Source: an uncultured Acidimicrobiales bacterium
Lineage (GTDB): Bacteria; Actinomycetota; Acidimicrobiia; Acidimicrobiales; Bin134
Direction: 5' to 3'
Length of the DNA stretch: 64,000 nucleotides
Assembly (NCBI GenBank): GCA_951813555.1
Contig: OX638344.1
Location: forward strand, 868,001-932,000
This document shows, in pieces, positions 43,334-52,572 of the stretch. The notes beneath the pieces were generated by a model that saw only the letters and a list, made by a program, of their open reading frames with translations, was not told where the DNA came from and did no database searches. Both the position numbers and the translations under genes were made by a program. The first letter of the stretch is position 1. Each line of letters begins with the position of its first letter.

Positions 43334-45704
43334 AGCCCAGATTCTTAAGACACCCTTCGAGACGAGAGACGGCCTCGTCTCGGTCTGCTTCGAGATCACT
43401 AAGGGTTGTTCCGTACTTGTCGGCTAAGTTGTCGTACCAAGCGAGGATGCTGCGCTCGACGGTAGCGTAGTGGTCACCTAGTTGCTCTTCGATCCGGCTG
43501 CGTAGGATTCCGACAGCGTCGGAAGGGGCATCTTCTGCTCGCATGTTCCGGAGAGATTTATAGGCTGCTGCGATCAGCTCGTCATCGACAGATTTCAATG
43601 TCCTTCTGATTCTTGTACGTTCAGCCTTCATTTCCTTGATCTCCGACGAGCCAACGACGTCGTAGTCTGACTCATCGTTTATTGATGCTTCGGCAGCATT
43701 GATCTCAACGACGAGGCGGGCGTGTTCAATCACAAGGTCGGCCCTCTTAGCGAGTTGAGCTCCGGCAAGCAGTTTGATGGCTGTCTGATCAGCCAGATCG
43801 GGGGCGTTCTTCTCCTCCTGGCTGGCTTCAGCGGTGGTGAGCCAAGCTTCGATCGCTGCCTTCCACCCTCGATTGGCGGCAGTCAGAAGCTCGTTGATGC
43901 TCTGTTCCCACCAAACTGCGACCGTACCCGCAGCCTCAAAACGGTCCAATCCAGCAGACGTCATGCAGACGGTGAAGCTGTCCACAAATTGGCGGCGCAG
44001 ATCAGCAAGGTCGTCGGCAACATGCAGGGCCAGAAGTCTTGGCTCAACGGTCTCGGACCACCACTGAGGCCAGGGACTTGCGGCAGCCTGTTTCGAGACG
44101 GCATACCTGATTGCGCTTCGGGCGGCCTCCCGTCCATTGTCGGATGCGATGTTGTGGCACCACTCGGCATAACCGTCGCCCCGGTCGGCAAAGAGGACCT
44201 CAGCATCCAAACCAGCTCGTTGCAGTAGATCCTTCGCGGCGTCAATCTCGGCCATGGGCACGCCACCGTGGAGATGAGCTCGTACGTCTTGCGGTTCCGG
44301 GGGTGGTGCATTGTCGGCGTAGCGGCGAATGTTGCAGTTGAAGTCGTTGTCAGCGAGTTCGTCGATGGTGACGACCTTGGCAAAGCCTTCGACGTCGACG
44401 AAGTCCTGATAGGTAACGGCGATCTTCTCTTCGTCTTGAGGTCGCAAGTAGTTCTGGGCCCGACCCTCGCCAAATTCGCGATCGGCGTTGATGAACAGCA
44501 CCTTGCCCAATCGCTCTCGTGGCTTCGAGCCTTTTGCCCGCAAGATCAAGATGGCAGCAGGTATGCCTGTGCCGTAGAACAAGTTCGGACCCAGGCCAAT
44601 GACCGTGTCCAGCAGATCATCCTCAATGATCTTCCTGCGAATCTCTCCCTCTGCTCCACCCCTGAACAACACTCCGTGGGGCATGACGGTGGCGACTACG
44701 CCATCCACCTTGAGTACCGCCAGCATGTGCTGCAAAAACATGAGGTCGGCCTTCTTGCCACCCTCGGGCGTGTAGCCGTAGCGGAACCTTTCGGCGTGGG
44801 CCAGGGAGTCCTTGTCGTAGTTCTGGCTGAACGGCGGATTGGTGATCACGCAGTCAAACCGCTTCAGCTCCCCACTCCTTGTGTGCTCTGGGGTTGTCAA
44901 GGTGTCGTTGTTGCGGAGATCAGCATCGCGGATGCCGTGCAGAAGCATGTTCATCTTCGAGATCGACCAGGTGGTTCCGTTGTTCTCCTGGCCAGCAAGT
45001 TCGAGATTGTCAGGGTTGCCACCGTTGTCGGCTACATGGTTGCGGGCGTAGATCAACATGCCGCCCGATCCCGAGCACGGGTCATACACCGACATCCCCT
45101 CCTGGGGGTCGACCAGCCTCACCATCAGCTGCACCACAGGACGGGGCGTATAGAACTCTCCGCCCTTCTTGCCAGCCGAGTCGGCAAAGTCCCGGATCAG
45201 GTACTCGTAGGCCGCGCCCAGCAGATCGGGAAACTCGAAATCCTCGTTGCGGAGCCGGAACTTCGAGAAGTGATCGATCAGGTCACGCCACTTCTTGTCC
45301 GACACCGTCGTGTTGCCCACCCGCCGATTGAAGTCAATGTGCTGCAACACCCCCTCCAGCACAGGATTCGACTCCTCCAGCGCTGCCAGGGCCTTGTTCA
45401 ACCCATCACCCACCTGATGATGCAGCTCGTCCCGCAGGTACTCCCACCGAGCCACCTCTGGCACAAAGAACGCGTCCTCATAGAAGTCAGAATCATCAGC
45501 CCGCCTCTCCGCCTCCTCCTGCGAACGCCCCCGATCCAGCTCCCTCTCCACAACACGCCGTCGCTCCTGCTCAAACACATCGCTCGCCCGCTTCAAGAAC
45601 AGAGCCCCGAAGATGTACTCCTTAAACTCCGACGCATCCATCTTCCCCCGCAAGATGTCTGCCGCCGCAAACAAATGCCTCTCAAGCTGGGGCAACGTAA
45701 GCAT
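43326..45704 (-). CDS. hsdM: Type I restriction enzyme, methyltransferase (M) subunit, long form
   Basis: The 792-residue protein starts [20 protein letters not shown], the usual HsdM N-terminus; an in-frame start at 45779 adds 25 untypical residues. SAM motif I is [10 protein letters not shown] at 208-217 and the catalytic motif IV is NPPF, so it is an N6-adenine methylase. About 270 C-terminal residues beyond the core form a long, mostly helical tail. A TATTGT -10 lies 6 nt before the ATG, so the operon mRNA is probably leaderless. It is divergent from an uncharacterised two-gene module. Confidence 0.95.
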   Translation of the reverse strand: MLTLPQLERHLFAAADILRGKMDASEFKEYIFGALFLKRASDVFEQERRRVVERELDRGRSQEEAERRADDSDFYEDAFFVPEVARWEYLRDELHHQVGDGLNKALAALEESNPVLEGVLQHIDFNRRVGNTTVSDKKWRDLIDHFSKFRLRNEDFEFPDLLGAAYEYLIRDFADSAGKKGGEFYTPRPVVQLMVRLVDPQEGMSVYDPCSGSGGMLIYARNHVADNGGNPDNLELAGQENNGTTWSISKMNMLLHGIRDADLRNNDTLTTPEHTRSGELKRFDCVITNPPFSQNYDKDSLAHAERFRYGYTPEGGKKADLMFLQHMLAVLKVDGVVATVMPHGVLFRGGAEGEIRRKIIEDDLLDTVIGLGPNLFYGTGIPAAILILRAKGSKPRERLGKVLFINADREFGEGRAQNYLRPQDEEKIAVTYQDFVDVEGFAKVVTIDELADNDFNCNIRRYADNAPPPEPQDVRAHLHGGVPMAEIDAAKDLLQRAGLDAEVLFADRGDGYAEWCHNIASDNGREAARSAIRYAVSKQAAASPWPQWWSETVEPRLLALHVADDLADLRRQFVDSFTVCMTSAGLDRFEAAGTVAVWWEQSINELLTAANRGWKAAIEAWLTTAEASQEEKNAPDLADQTAIKLLAGAQLAKRADLVIEHARLVVEINAAEASINDESDYDVVGSSEIKEMKAERTRIRRTLKSVDDELIAAAYKSLRNMRAEDAPSDAVGILRSRIEEQLGDHYATVERSILAWYDNLADKYGTTLSDLEADRDEAVSRLEGCLKNLGYA

Positions 45705-45710
45705 GCGGAG

Positions 45711-45716
45711 ACAATA
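45711..45716 (-). promoter_or_regulatory. -10-like TATTGT of the hsdMSR operon
   Basis: TATTGT on the minus strand ends 6 nt before the hsdM ATG at 45704. Confidence 0.4.
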
Positions 45717-45900
45717 GAGCAGCCCCGCCCGCCGTGCTGACTCACGCGACGAGACCGACTCACTTCCATCCTCCCGCACCTAACACGGGCAGCTCAGCAA
45801 GACTCAAACAACAGCATTGAGGGGGTGCCGATGATTGAACGTGCTGGGGTCAGGAATCAGACACCGACTGAGGGGCTGGGTAAATGTCCTTGGTTGTGCG

Positions 45901-45906
45901 TACGAT
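45901..45906 (+). promoter_or_regulatory. -10-like TACGAT of the divergent two-gene module
   Basis: TACGAT ends 9 nt before the ATG at 45916, giving a leader of only a few nucleotides. It is divergent from the hsdM promoter; the 200 nt between them hold no other gene. Confidence 0.35.
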
Positions 45907-45915
45907 TGGCAGGTC

Positions 45916-47151
45916 ATGGCCACTGACCTGGGGTACCTGCCTCGGCTCCAATCCCGAGAGGAGTACGTCGATCACCTAGAGGGCTTCACCCTGCCTACGG
46001 TGGACGAGCTTAAAGAAGGCAAACTCTCGCGGAAGCTCATCAAGTCCTACATGCTCGAGACAGCTCGGCACGACCATGATGTCCCAGAACTGGCCTCCGT
46101 CTTCCCAGACCGTGTCCGTCTGCACCGCCTCGACGACACTCTCTACCGAGTTGAAGACGCCAACCACTCTGGGAAGGTTGTTGGCCTGCTCGAATCGCTC
46201 CAAGATCGGCACCCGGTGTTCTACACGACCATGGTGGCGGACGAAAGCAACAAATGGGTTCGACAAGTCGTTGACCAGAATCCGTGGTTGGACCGCCTTT
46301 GGCTTTCGTCACCAATCTTGTTCGAGTTATGGCAATACGTAAAGCGCAACACACCAGACCACCGCTACGTGAGGCTCGGCTTTGAGCACGAAGCCTGGTA
46401 TGAGACTTCCACTGACTACCACGATTCCGACAGCAATAATGATCACGAGGACAATGACTCCAGCGATGATGAGGACACTGCACTCGGGCTTATAGAACGT
46501 CGCCGATCAAAGGTAGCCCTTACTGAGCGACTGGGGATTCTTCAGGAGAAGCTTCAGCAACTCATTGACTTATACGACCCCCTTCACTCACTCGTTCAAC
46601 TTCAAATACCCAGCGGTGGTCACGGCGGGCATGTCTTTTATCACGACGGCCGCTCTACAAATCGAAGTGATTCCTTTGTTGAACACCGTGCAACTATCGA
46701 ACTTGTCCTCAAGCTATACCGAACCGTTACGGAAAGCGCCGAAAATTACCTCTGGGTAGATACCACAGAAGTAGGTGAAAACGGATTCATCATTAACGGA
46801 GCACCTGTGACGATCCGCTTTCATGAACCGCTGAGCGAAGCGACATTCAATCGGTTCGTCGACCTGGGACTTCAACGACGTACTAGCCGATTCCGTATCG
46901 GCGGCTATGCGACACGCAGAGGCCCAACAAAGGTTCATCTCGCTGCCATTGACCGACATCTGTGGCAGCCCTTCCTCATGGAAGCAACAAGCAACCAACT
47001 GCTTGGAGTTTTGCCCAGCGGCACTTGCGGCAACACAATTCACCGTCTAGTGACCAATGTCCAGCGCTACCTCAGTCCAAACATAGATGTCTGGCTGGGA
47101 AGCCGACTGTATAAAGAAACCGTGGCTGATTCCATGGCGGCGGCTGCATGA
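45916..47151 (+). CDS. Uncharacterised protein, first gene of a module divergent from hsdM
   Basis: The 411-residue protein matches no family I recognise. Residues about 1-160 are mixed alpha/beta (MATDLGYLPRLQSREEYVDHL at the start). A very acidic low-complexity stretch follows at about 175-195 (DSDSNNDHEDNDSSDDED), then helices (RLGILQEKLQQLIDLYDPL) and a C-terminal domain with LWVDTTEVGENGFIINGAPV. I chose the ATG at 45916 from the near -10; the upstream frame to 45835 looks untypical. It overlaps the next gene by 4 nt (ATGA), so the two products probably work together. Its base composition resembles the island. Confidence 0.8.
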   Translation: MATDLGYLPRLQSREEYVDHLEGFTLPTVDELKEGKLSRKLIKSYMLETARHDHDVPELASVFPDRVRLHRLDDTLYRVEDANHSGKVVGLLESLQDRHPVFYTTMVADESNKWVRQVVDQNPWLDRLWLSSPILFELWQYVKRNTPDHRYVRLGFEHEAWYETSTDYHDSDSNNDHEDNDSSDDEDTALGLIERRRSKVALTERLGILQEKLQQLIDLYDPLHSLVQLQIPSGGHGGHVFYHDGRSTNRSDSFVEHRATIELVLKLYRTVTESAENYLWVDTTEVGENGFIINGAPVTIRFHEPLSEATFNRFVDLGLQRRTSRFRIGGYATRRGPTKVHLAAIDRHLWQPFLMEATSNQLLGVLPSGTCGNTIHRLVTNVQRYLSPNIDVWLGSRLYKETVADSMAAAA

Positions 47152-48206
47152 CGGCAGAGGATACCCTTCTTTCGGACCAAGTCTTTCAGCTCAATACGTT
47201 CCTCTGGGCACTCGAAGACCTCCCGGAGAACGGCCAGACCCGGCCAGTCCTTCGACAGGCTGGCTACTATCTAAGCTCCATCGGCCGACGCGTCATCATG
47301 CCAGTCGATGAACAAGTTGCCACTGCTCTCACAAAGCTCACCGGAACAGCTGACCGCTCACCATGTCGCCCAGACCTTTGGCTGAAGCACATTAGCGACC
47401 GAGTGGAGCCCCTCATTGAGTTGAAGGCACGAGGATTCTCACCCGACTCGTCCAACCGCAGACAGGCCCTAAAACTCATCGCCGCAGGTTCAAACTTGGG
47501 TCCTTCTCTGGGAGAGCCCGACGAAACGCCGGGCCACGTTCTCTATGCGACAACCTCTGCCGATGCCAACGACCTCGCGTCGACGCTCAAGAACTTGGCT
47601 ATTGAGCTTGAAACCCAAAACGCTCCTACTGCGTTGACGGGCGTCATCGGTCTTTCGATCGAAGCTCAAGGTGTAGCATTTTCCAGTCCAACTCCGTCAG
47701 ATCTGCCCGAGCCAGCAGCCTCTGCTCTTGCTGCACCTGCAATCGTTCTTCTTCATGATGAAGAAAATGACATGCAACCGCTGTACTTCATACCGTGGAT
47801 CCCTGGGATCGACGACAGCCAGGACGCTGAACTGCACTCGGCAGGGCTGCGTGAATTGACAGCTCGCGTGCTCACGCATGCCCTCGCTGACGTTGGGCAG
47901 GCTCAGACACCCACCACGCTTTCTATGGACGCATCCGTATTGCTCAATCGTGCGACTTTCGGCGTTTTCACCCACTGGCGGGATGCCGAGAGAAAGCAGT
48001 TCCGTGAAGCTGCTGCAAAAATCGTGGAAAGAGCGCTGAAGCCGGTAGTCACGGTGCGTCGAGATGCAGGAAGCCACCTCGAGATCGACTTGCCCACCAG
48101 AGAGACGCAAGAGATTGCAATCGACCGCCTCGAACGAGCCGATCCTGCCGACCCAAAGGCAAACTTGGAAGCTGTTTCCGCAGAGCCGCCTACGCTCTTC
48201 GATTAG
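47148..48206 (+). CDS. Uncharacterised protein with PD-(D/E)xK-like signature
   Basis: The 352-residue protein is coupled to the previous gene by ATGA. The only clear motif is RPDLWLKHISDRVEPLIELKARG: Pro75-Asp76, then Glu91-Leu-Lys93 at the end of a predicted strand, the spacing of a PD-(D/E)xK nuclease core. The rest (about 100-352) includes APAIVLLHDEENDMQPLYFIPWIPG and a helical C-terminus ending in an acidic tail. It may be the nuclease of a two-gene defence module beside the type I locus. No known family is recognised, and the nuclease call rests on one motif. Confidence 0.8.
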   Translation: MTAEDTLLSDQVFQLNTFLWALEDLPENGQTRPVLRQAGYYLSSIGRRVIMPVDEQVATALTKLTGTADRSPCRPDLWLKHISDRVEPLIELKARGFSPDSSNRRQALKLIAAGSNLGPSLGEPDETPGHVLYATTSADANDLASTLKNLAIELETQNAPTALTGVIGLSIEAQGVAFSSPTPSDLPEPAASALAAPAIVLLHDEENDMQPLYFIPWIPGIDDSQDAELHSAGLRELTARVLTHALADVGQAQTPTTLSMDASVLLNRATFGVFTHWRDAERKQFREAAAKIVERALKPVVTVRRDAGSHLEIDLPTRETQEIAIDRLERADPADPKANLEAVSAEPPTLFD

Positions 48207-48339
48207 GTGATAAGTCGAATCATTATCTGGCACATAATAAGTCTTACGGCATCCACTTAGTACCATTTGTGAAACGAACCTCACATCGCCCATAATTCTA
48301 ACTTATATGTTATAGAGACCGCATAGATAAGGCAATTCA

Positions 48340-49095
48340 CTATTGCGACATGTCGTCATTTTCGTCAAGATGATTTGAACGTAGACGTGATATATACTCC
48401 TCTTCATCTTCCTCTGAAACGTAAGCAATGGGAATAGACTCCCCCAGTAGGCAAGCCTCTATAAGCCAATTCTGATCAAGTGGCGAAAACGCTCCCACAT
48501 CGTCCTCAAGTCTAAAGTCAAAAAATCGCCACATGCCTTGAAACCCGAAATCGATGTAGACAGGAGTTGTTGCTGCACTCCATTTGTGCAGCAGACGGTT
48601 TCTGCTCATCCACTTCACATAGCGCACTAGTGGACGGAATGAAATCGCGCCCTCCCACATGAGTCCTAGGTTGAAATAGTTCGGATTCAAACTTCCTCCA
48701 TCGCCATTTACAATCCATATCATTTCTTGGTAAAATGCTTCACGGCTAGCCAGTTCTTCAAACGACATTGGGGAGTTCTGAAATTCGATTACAAGACCGT
48801 GTGGTGTCTTGACATCAGCAATATGCTTTTCGCCAGTTCGCTCATCAAAATGTACAATTTCTTGCCAATCTTCCGGAAACAGATTCTTCCAACCACGATG
48901 CCATTCGGATTCTGGCCCCCACCATGGATCGCAGTTGCTCCCTGGCATGTGCGCCCAATGCCACACGATGTATGGACCACACTTAGCCACCATTTCTCCA
49001 TCACAGTATTGGCAGTGACCACGAAGCCCCTTCTTCGGTCTACTTCGTTCGCCATTTACAAGTGCAAATTGCATAGAGGGAACCGTGCCATTCAT
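48340..49095 (-). CDS. CoiA-like nuclease family protein
   Basis: The 251-residue protein has the CoiA-like order. A zinc-type segment comes first (CQYCDGEMVAKCG, then WHWAHMPGSNCDPW). ESEWHRGWK follows, and then the nuclease motif HIADVKTPHGLVIEFQNSPM with Asp94, Glu104 and Gln106. CoiA proteins are linked to DNA uptake or recombination, but orphan copies occur in mobile regions. It is the most AT-rich gene here by eye, unlike the host's high-GC genes, which suggests recent transfer. No competence genes are near. The start could also be the ATG at 49074. Confidence 0.85.
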   Translation of the reverse strand: MNGTVPSMQFALVNGERSRPKKGLRGHCQYCDGEMVAKCGPYIVWHWAHMPGSNCDPWWGPESEWHRGWKNLFPEDWQEIVHFDERTGEKHIADVKTPHGLVIEFQNSPMSFEELASREAFYQEMIWIVNGDGGSLNPNYFNLGLMWEGAISFRPLVRYVKWMSRNRLLHKWSAATTPVYIDFGFQGMWRFFDFRLEDDVGAFSPLDQNWLIEACLLGESIPIAYVSEEDEEEYISRLRSNHLDENDDMSQ

Positions 49096-49157
49096 TTAAT
49101 AAGGCACCTAGTCTATGCCAAAAACGCGACTAACACACTATCTGTGTTGACTTCTGC

Positions 49158-49364
49158 TTATACCGAGAGTATATCTCCAATCCCTGGGAGGTCTTCCTCT
49201 ATAAGTACATCACCCCATATCAGCCACAGGTCACGAAGCAAGGGATTGTCGAGGCGATCTTCCTTGCCAAGCTCGTAGAACCTGCGCAAGTCCAGCCCAG
49301 TCGCTTCCGCGTTCCTCTTCAACATCTCAACGATGTCTTCTCGTGGAACAGTCAAACTGGCCAT
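49158..49364 (-). CDS. Small hypothetical protein
   Basis: The 68-residue protein starts MASLTVPREDIVEMLKRNAEATGLDLRRFYELG and is mostly helical with an acidic second half. AAGGAG lies 5 nt before the ATG, which supports translation. It has no recognised family. It lies in the AT-rich part of the island, on the same strand as the CoiA-like gene and 62 nt upstream of it. Confidence 0.6.
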   Translation of the reverse strand: MASLTVPREDIVEMLKRNAEATGLDLRRFYELGKEDRLDNPLLRDLWLIWGDVLIEEDLPGIGDILSV

Positions 49365-49555
49365 GGGATCTCCTTAGCGCCTGCACAGAGTGTGGCACTT
49401 GGGGAGCATCTGCTTAGTGCTTGTTAACGGCAGTCACAGCCAGTGCCACTGCATGTAGAACAAGGACCTGTCCGAAACCGAGGCTCGCGGCCGATGGGTT
49501 TGTCGATGACGGTGGTCAGGATGGCTAGCCGCCTCAATTGCGGTAGGACATTTTC

Positions 49556-49610
49556 TGTTTCATATTTATATTTGTTTCACCACTAACGAAACAGTATAAT
49601 TTCTGAAACA
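49556..49610 (+). promoter_or_regulatory. Promoter with four TGTTTC/GAAACA half-sites
   Basis: TGTTTCA at 49556 and 49573, GAAACA at 49588 and TGAAACA at 49604 are spaced 15-17 nt and surround a consensus -10 TATAAT (49595-49600). They form paired inverted repeats across the promoter of the HTH gene at 49640. This is a strong candidate for autoregulation by that protein. Confidence 0.65.
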
Positions 49611-49639
49611 CGCAAGCCGTATGAAAGGAAGGGCCATTT

Positions 49640-50716
49640 GTGCCGACCCAAGAGCTGCCCCGCGAAATAGACATCATCCGAGATGTTGAGCGGACTCTAG
49701 TCTCAACTCTGCCAGCGGGTTGGACCCTGGAGGCGGAACGCCAAGTCCGAGCAGGGCGTGGGCAACTTGACCTGCTCATAGAAGTCTCGGCACCCAATGG
49801 GGAGCGCTCTGAACTGGCAATCGAGACCAAGAGGACGATTGAGCCCCGTCTCGTGCCTCAGGTGATTGAGAGGCTTGCGATGTACTGCTCCGGTGACCTG
49901 TCTGATGCAGTTCCGTTGGTGGCGGCTGCGTACCTCTCTCCGCGCTCACGGGAAATTCTTGATGGCGCTGGTGTGGGATACATCGACATGACTGGCAACA
50001 CGCGGATCGAGGTATCTCAGCCTGGGTTGTTCATCTCGTCCTCGGGAGCTGATCGCGACCCTTGGCCTCAAGACAGCGACCTTCAGTCGCTCAGAGGTCG
50101 GGGCGCAGCGCGTGCCGTTCGCGCCGTCATCGACCACAATCCTCCATTCGGTATCCGAGAGCTCGCTGCGGCCAGCGGGGCATCCGCGCCCACGCTCTCG
50201 CGCGTCATTGAATTGTTGGACCGGGAGGGAATACTCACCCGTGAACCTCGGGGGCCAGTCCTCACTGTTGACTGGGAGGCCGCGATTCGCAGGTGGGCGT
50301 CAGACTACGCCCAAACGAGGTCAAACACTCCAATGACTTTTCTCGAACCCCGGGGCCTCCCGGCGGTTTTGGAGAAGCTAGACGAAGTAGGTCCCGTGTA
50401 TGCCGCGACCGGTGCCTTTGCAGCCCAAGCACTTGATCCAATCGCACCCGCCAGGACCGCCACGCTGTATGTCGAAGACGCCGGAAGGTTCGCTGATCAG
50501 CTCAGTCTTCGTGTGGTCGAGGCAGGTGCAAATGTCATCTTGCTCGAACCATTTGATCCCGTGGTATTCGACAGGACCGTTTGGCGCGATGGGCTGAGGT
50601 GCGCCGCCCCGAGCCAACTCTGCGTTGACTTGCTGACAGGTCCGGGACGAGAGCCTTCACAGGGCGAGGAGATGCTGCGATGGATGCAGGAGAATGAAGA
50701 TGATTGGCGATCCTGA
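49640..50716 (+). CDS. AbiEi-like antitoxin/regulator with winged HTH and restriction-like N-terminus
   Basis: The 358-residue protein starts at a GTG behind AAGGAAGG. Residues 35-66 carry Asp44 (GQLDLLIEV) and Glu62-x-Lys64 (AIETKR), a PD-(D/E)xK-like pattern. About 168-205 is a winged helix (GIRELAAASGASAPTLSRVIELLDREGILTR). The C-terminal part (about 220-358) resembles the AbiEi antitoxin region. The next gene encodes a nucleotidyltransferase-like protein, the usual partner in type IV AbiE systems. It probably represses its own operon through the TGTTTC sites. Confidence 0.82.
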   Translation: MPTQELPREIDIIRDVERTLVSTLPAGWTLEAERQVRAGRGQLDLLIEVSAPNGERSELAIETKRTIEPRLVPQVIERLAMYCSGDLSDAVPLVAAAYLSPRSREILDGAGVGYIDMTGNTRIEVSQPGLFISSSGADRDPWPQDSDLQSLRGRGAARAVRAVIDHNPPFGIRELAAASGASAPTLSRVIELLDREGILTREPRGPVLTVDWEAAIRRWASDYAQTRSNTPMTFLEPRGLPAVLEKLDEVGPVYAATGAFAAQALDPIAPARTATLYVEDAGRFADQLSLRVVEAGANVILLEPFDPVVFDRTVWRDGLRCAAPSQLCVDLLTGPGREPSQGEEMLRWMQENEDDWRS

Positions 50717-51540
50717 TCCTCTCTACGTCGACGCCCGTTCTGCGCTCCTTGATGCAGCCGACGCACTAGTTGAACATCTCGACGCAATTGTCCTCGTTGG
50801 GGCGCAGGCCATCTATCTCCACACTGGAGAAGCCGACCTCTTCGATGCCGTCGCTCAATACACCACCGACGCCGATTTCAGCATCAACCCAAATTCTCTG
50901 AGCGAATCGCCACTGTTGGCCGACTTATTGAGTAGAGGAGGTTTCAGGTCTGGGGACAACCCTGGCAGTTGGATCAGTTCCAATGGTGTCTCGGTGGACT
51001 TGATGGTTCCCGAAGCTCTGGCTGGCTCCAAAAGACACAGACGCAGTGCTGACCTCTTTGGCCCATGGCAAAAGAGTGGCAAAGCGCGCTAAGGGGCTGG
51101 AAGCGGCGCTCCTGGATCATCAACCGATGATCATCTCCTCATTTGACCCCACCGACAATCGCTCCGTCACCATGAACGTGGCTGGACCCGGTGCGCTGCT
51201 GGTGACCAAGATTCACAAGATCGCCGAGCGGGCTGACGAACCCCATCGCCTGAGCAACAAAGACTCTCTCGATGTGCTGCGGTTGCTTCAAGCCACTGAA
51301 ACCGCTGACCTTGCTAGTCGATTGAAGCAACTCCTGGGAGATGAACTAAGCGCTTCGGTCACATCTGAGGCGATCGAGAAACTCACTCCACTCTTCGGCA
51401 GTGCCGATGCAGTTGGCGTTTTGATGGCAATCCGAGCGGCAGAACCTGGTGCCAACCCCGACTTCATCTCAGCTTCAATGCCGGCTCTGATATCTGATCT
51501 GCTCATGGCGCTGACCAAAATGCGAGGTCGCGATCGATGA
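50694..51540 (+). pseudogene. AbiEii-like nucleotidyltransferase, split by a frameshift
   Basis: Two overlapping frames together encode one protein. The first (50694-51092) has VLVGAQAIYLHTGEADLFDA and YTTDADFSI, a nucleotidyltransferase core with the acidic residues, and ends after VDLMVPEALAGSKRHRR. The second (51046-51540, +1 frame) continues with LAHGKRVAKRAKGLEAALLDH and a helical C-terminus. The shift lies between about 51020 and 51060. It is either a real inactivation of the toxin or a sequence error; no slippery site is obvious. It overlaps the HTH gene by 23 nt. Confidence 0.75.
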
Positions 51541-51658
51541 AGTCGAGAAAGAGGGTGACGAAGCTGTGCTGGGACGCGGAGAGGCGGTGCCGGCCCCGAT
51601 CTTTAGTCGACATGTTGGCGATCTCGCTGCCAATTCTGTTTCGTGTAGAAATCAGAAC

Positions 51659-52459
51659 GTGATCACGATCATTAATGGGGGGACGCAGGGGTTGGGTGAG
51701 GCGGTGGCGCGCAAGTTGGTGGAGGATGGGGGATCGACGGGGTTGGTGCTGGTGGGGAGGTCTGCCGATCGGGGTCAGGCGCTGGCTGATGAACTCACCG
51801 GGTTGGGCACGCCGTCAGTGTTTGTGGCGGCCGACATTGGGGAATCGGATGCGCCGGGCATGGTGGTGAAAACTTGTGTAGAGCGGTTTGGGACGATGCA
51901 CGGGGTGGTGAACGTGGCGGCGCTCACTACCCGGGCCACGCTGTTCGACGACACCCCGGAGCATCTTGACCGCCACTTCGCAGTCAATGTCAAGGGGCCG
52001 TACTTCCTCATCCAGGCCGCGGCCCGGGTGATGATCGAGACCGGCGTCGCGGGATCGATCGTGAATGTTGGCTCGACCAGCGGCTATGGCGGGCAGCCCC
52101 GGCTCACCGCATATTCGATGTCAAAGGGAGCGCTGGCCATCATGACCAAAAACCTGGCCTACGCCCTGATGCGCCACGACATCCGAGTGAACCAGGTGAA
52201 CCCAGGGTGGATGGAGACCGAGTCGGAGCACCACACCCAGATGACCCAAGACGGCGCGCCGGAAAATTGGCTGGAGATGGCCGCCCCTACCCGACCATTC
52301 GAGCGCCTCGTACAACCCTGGGAAGTGGCCAATGCCATCGCCTTCTGCTTGTCGCCCGATTCGGGCCTTCTTACCGGCAACGTGATCGACATCGACCAAA
52401 CCGTGCAGGGTGCCGGCGAACCACCCCTGCCTGGCAGCGAGGAAACCCCGCTGTTATAG
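51659..52459 (+). CDS. SDR-family oxidoreductase
   Basis: The 266-residue protein starts VITIINGGTQGLGEAVARKL (cofactor motif GGTQGLGE). It has NVAALT, the Ser strand NVGSTSGYGG, an intact YSMSK active site and the PGWMETESE loop. It is a classical NAD(P)-dependent dehydrogenase, probably for a sugar, polyol or hydroxy acid. The open frame begins at 51566, but the GTG at 51659 starts exactly at the first strand and follows TAGAAA by 7 nt. High GC returns here, marking the right edge of the island. Confidence 0.9.
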   Translation: MITIINGGTQGLGEAVARKLVEDGGSTGLVLVGRSADRGQALADELTGLGTPSVFVAADIGESDAPGMVVKTCVERFGTMHGVVNVAALTTRATLFDDTPEHLDRHFAVNVKGPYFLIQAAARVMIETGVAGSIVNVGSTSGYGGQPRLTAYSMSKGALAIMTKNLAYALMRHDIRVNQVNPGWMETESEHHTQMTQDGAPENWLEMAAPTRPFERLVQPWEVANAIAFCLSPDSGLLTGNVIDIDQTVQGAGEPPLPGSEETPLL

Positions 52460-52501
52460 GGCCGCGTACCAAAGACTGAAGAAATCTCCTCAGCGGATGA
52501 T

Positions 52502-52514
52502 CGAAAAGATTTCG
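52502..52514. promoter_or_regulatory. Palindrome CGAAAAGATTTCG, candidate RpiR operator
   Basis: CGAAA and TTTCG flank AGA, 58 nt before the VOC gene ATG. It is a plausible site for the RpiR-family protein encoded at 53943. Confidence 0.4.
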
Positions 52515-52572
52515 TTTCATGGTTTGATTTGTGGAGTATCCTGCCAACGCCGATTTCTGAGAGGACGTGAAC

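Noticed and set aside
44268..45740. 490-codon open frame opposite hsdM
   Set aside because: A His/Gln/Val-rich antisense shadow of hsdM, which has all methylase motifs.
51020..51060. Programmed frameshift in the nucleotidyltransferase gene
   Set aside because: No slippery heptamer with a following structure is obvious; an ordinary frameshift or sequence error is more likely.
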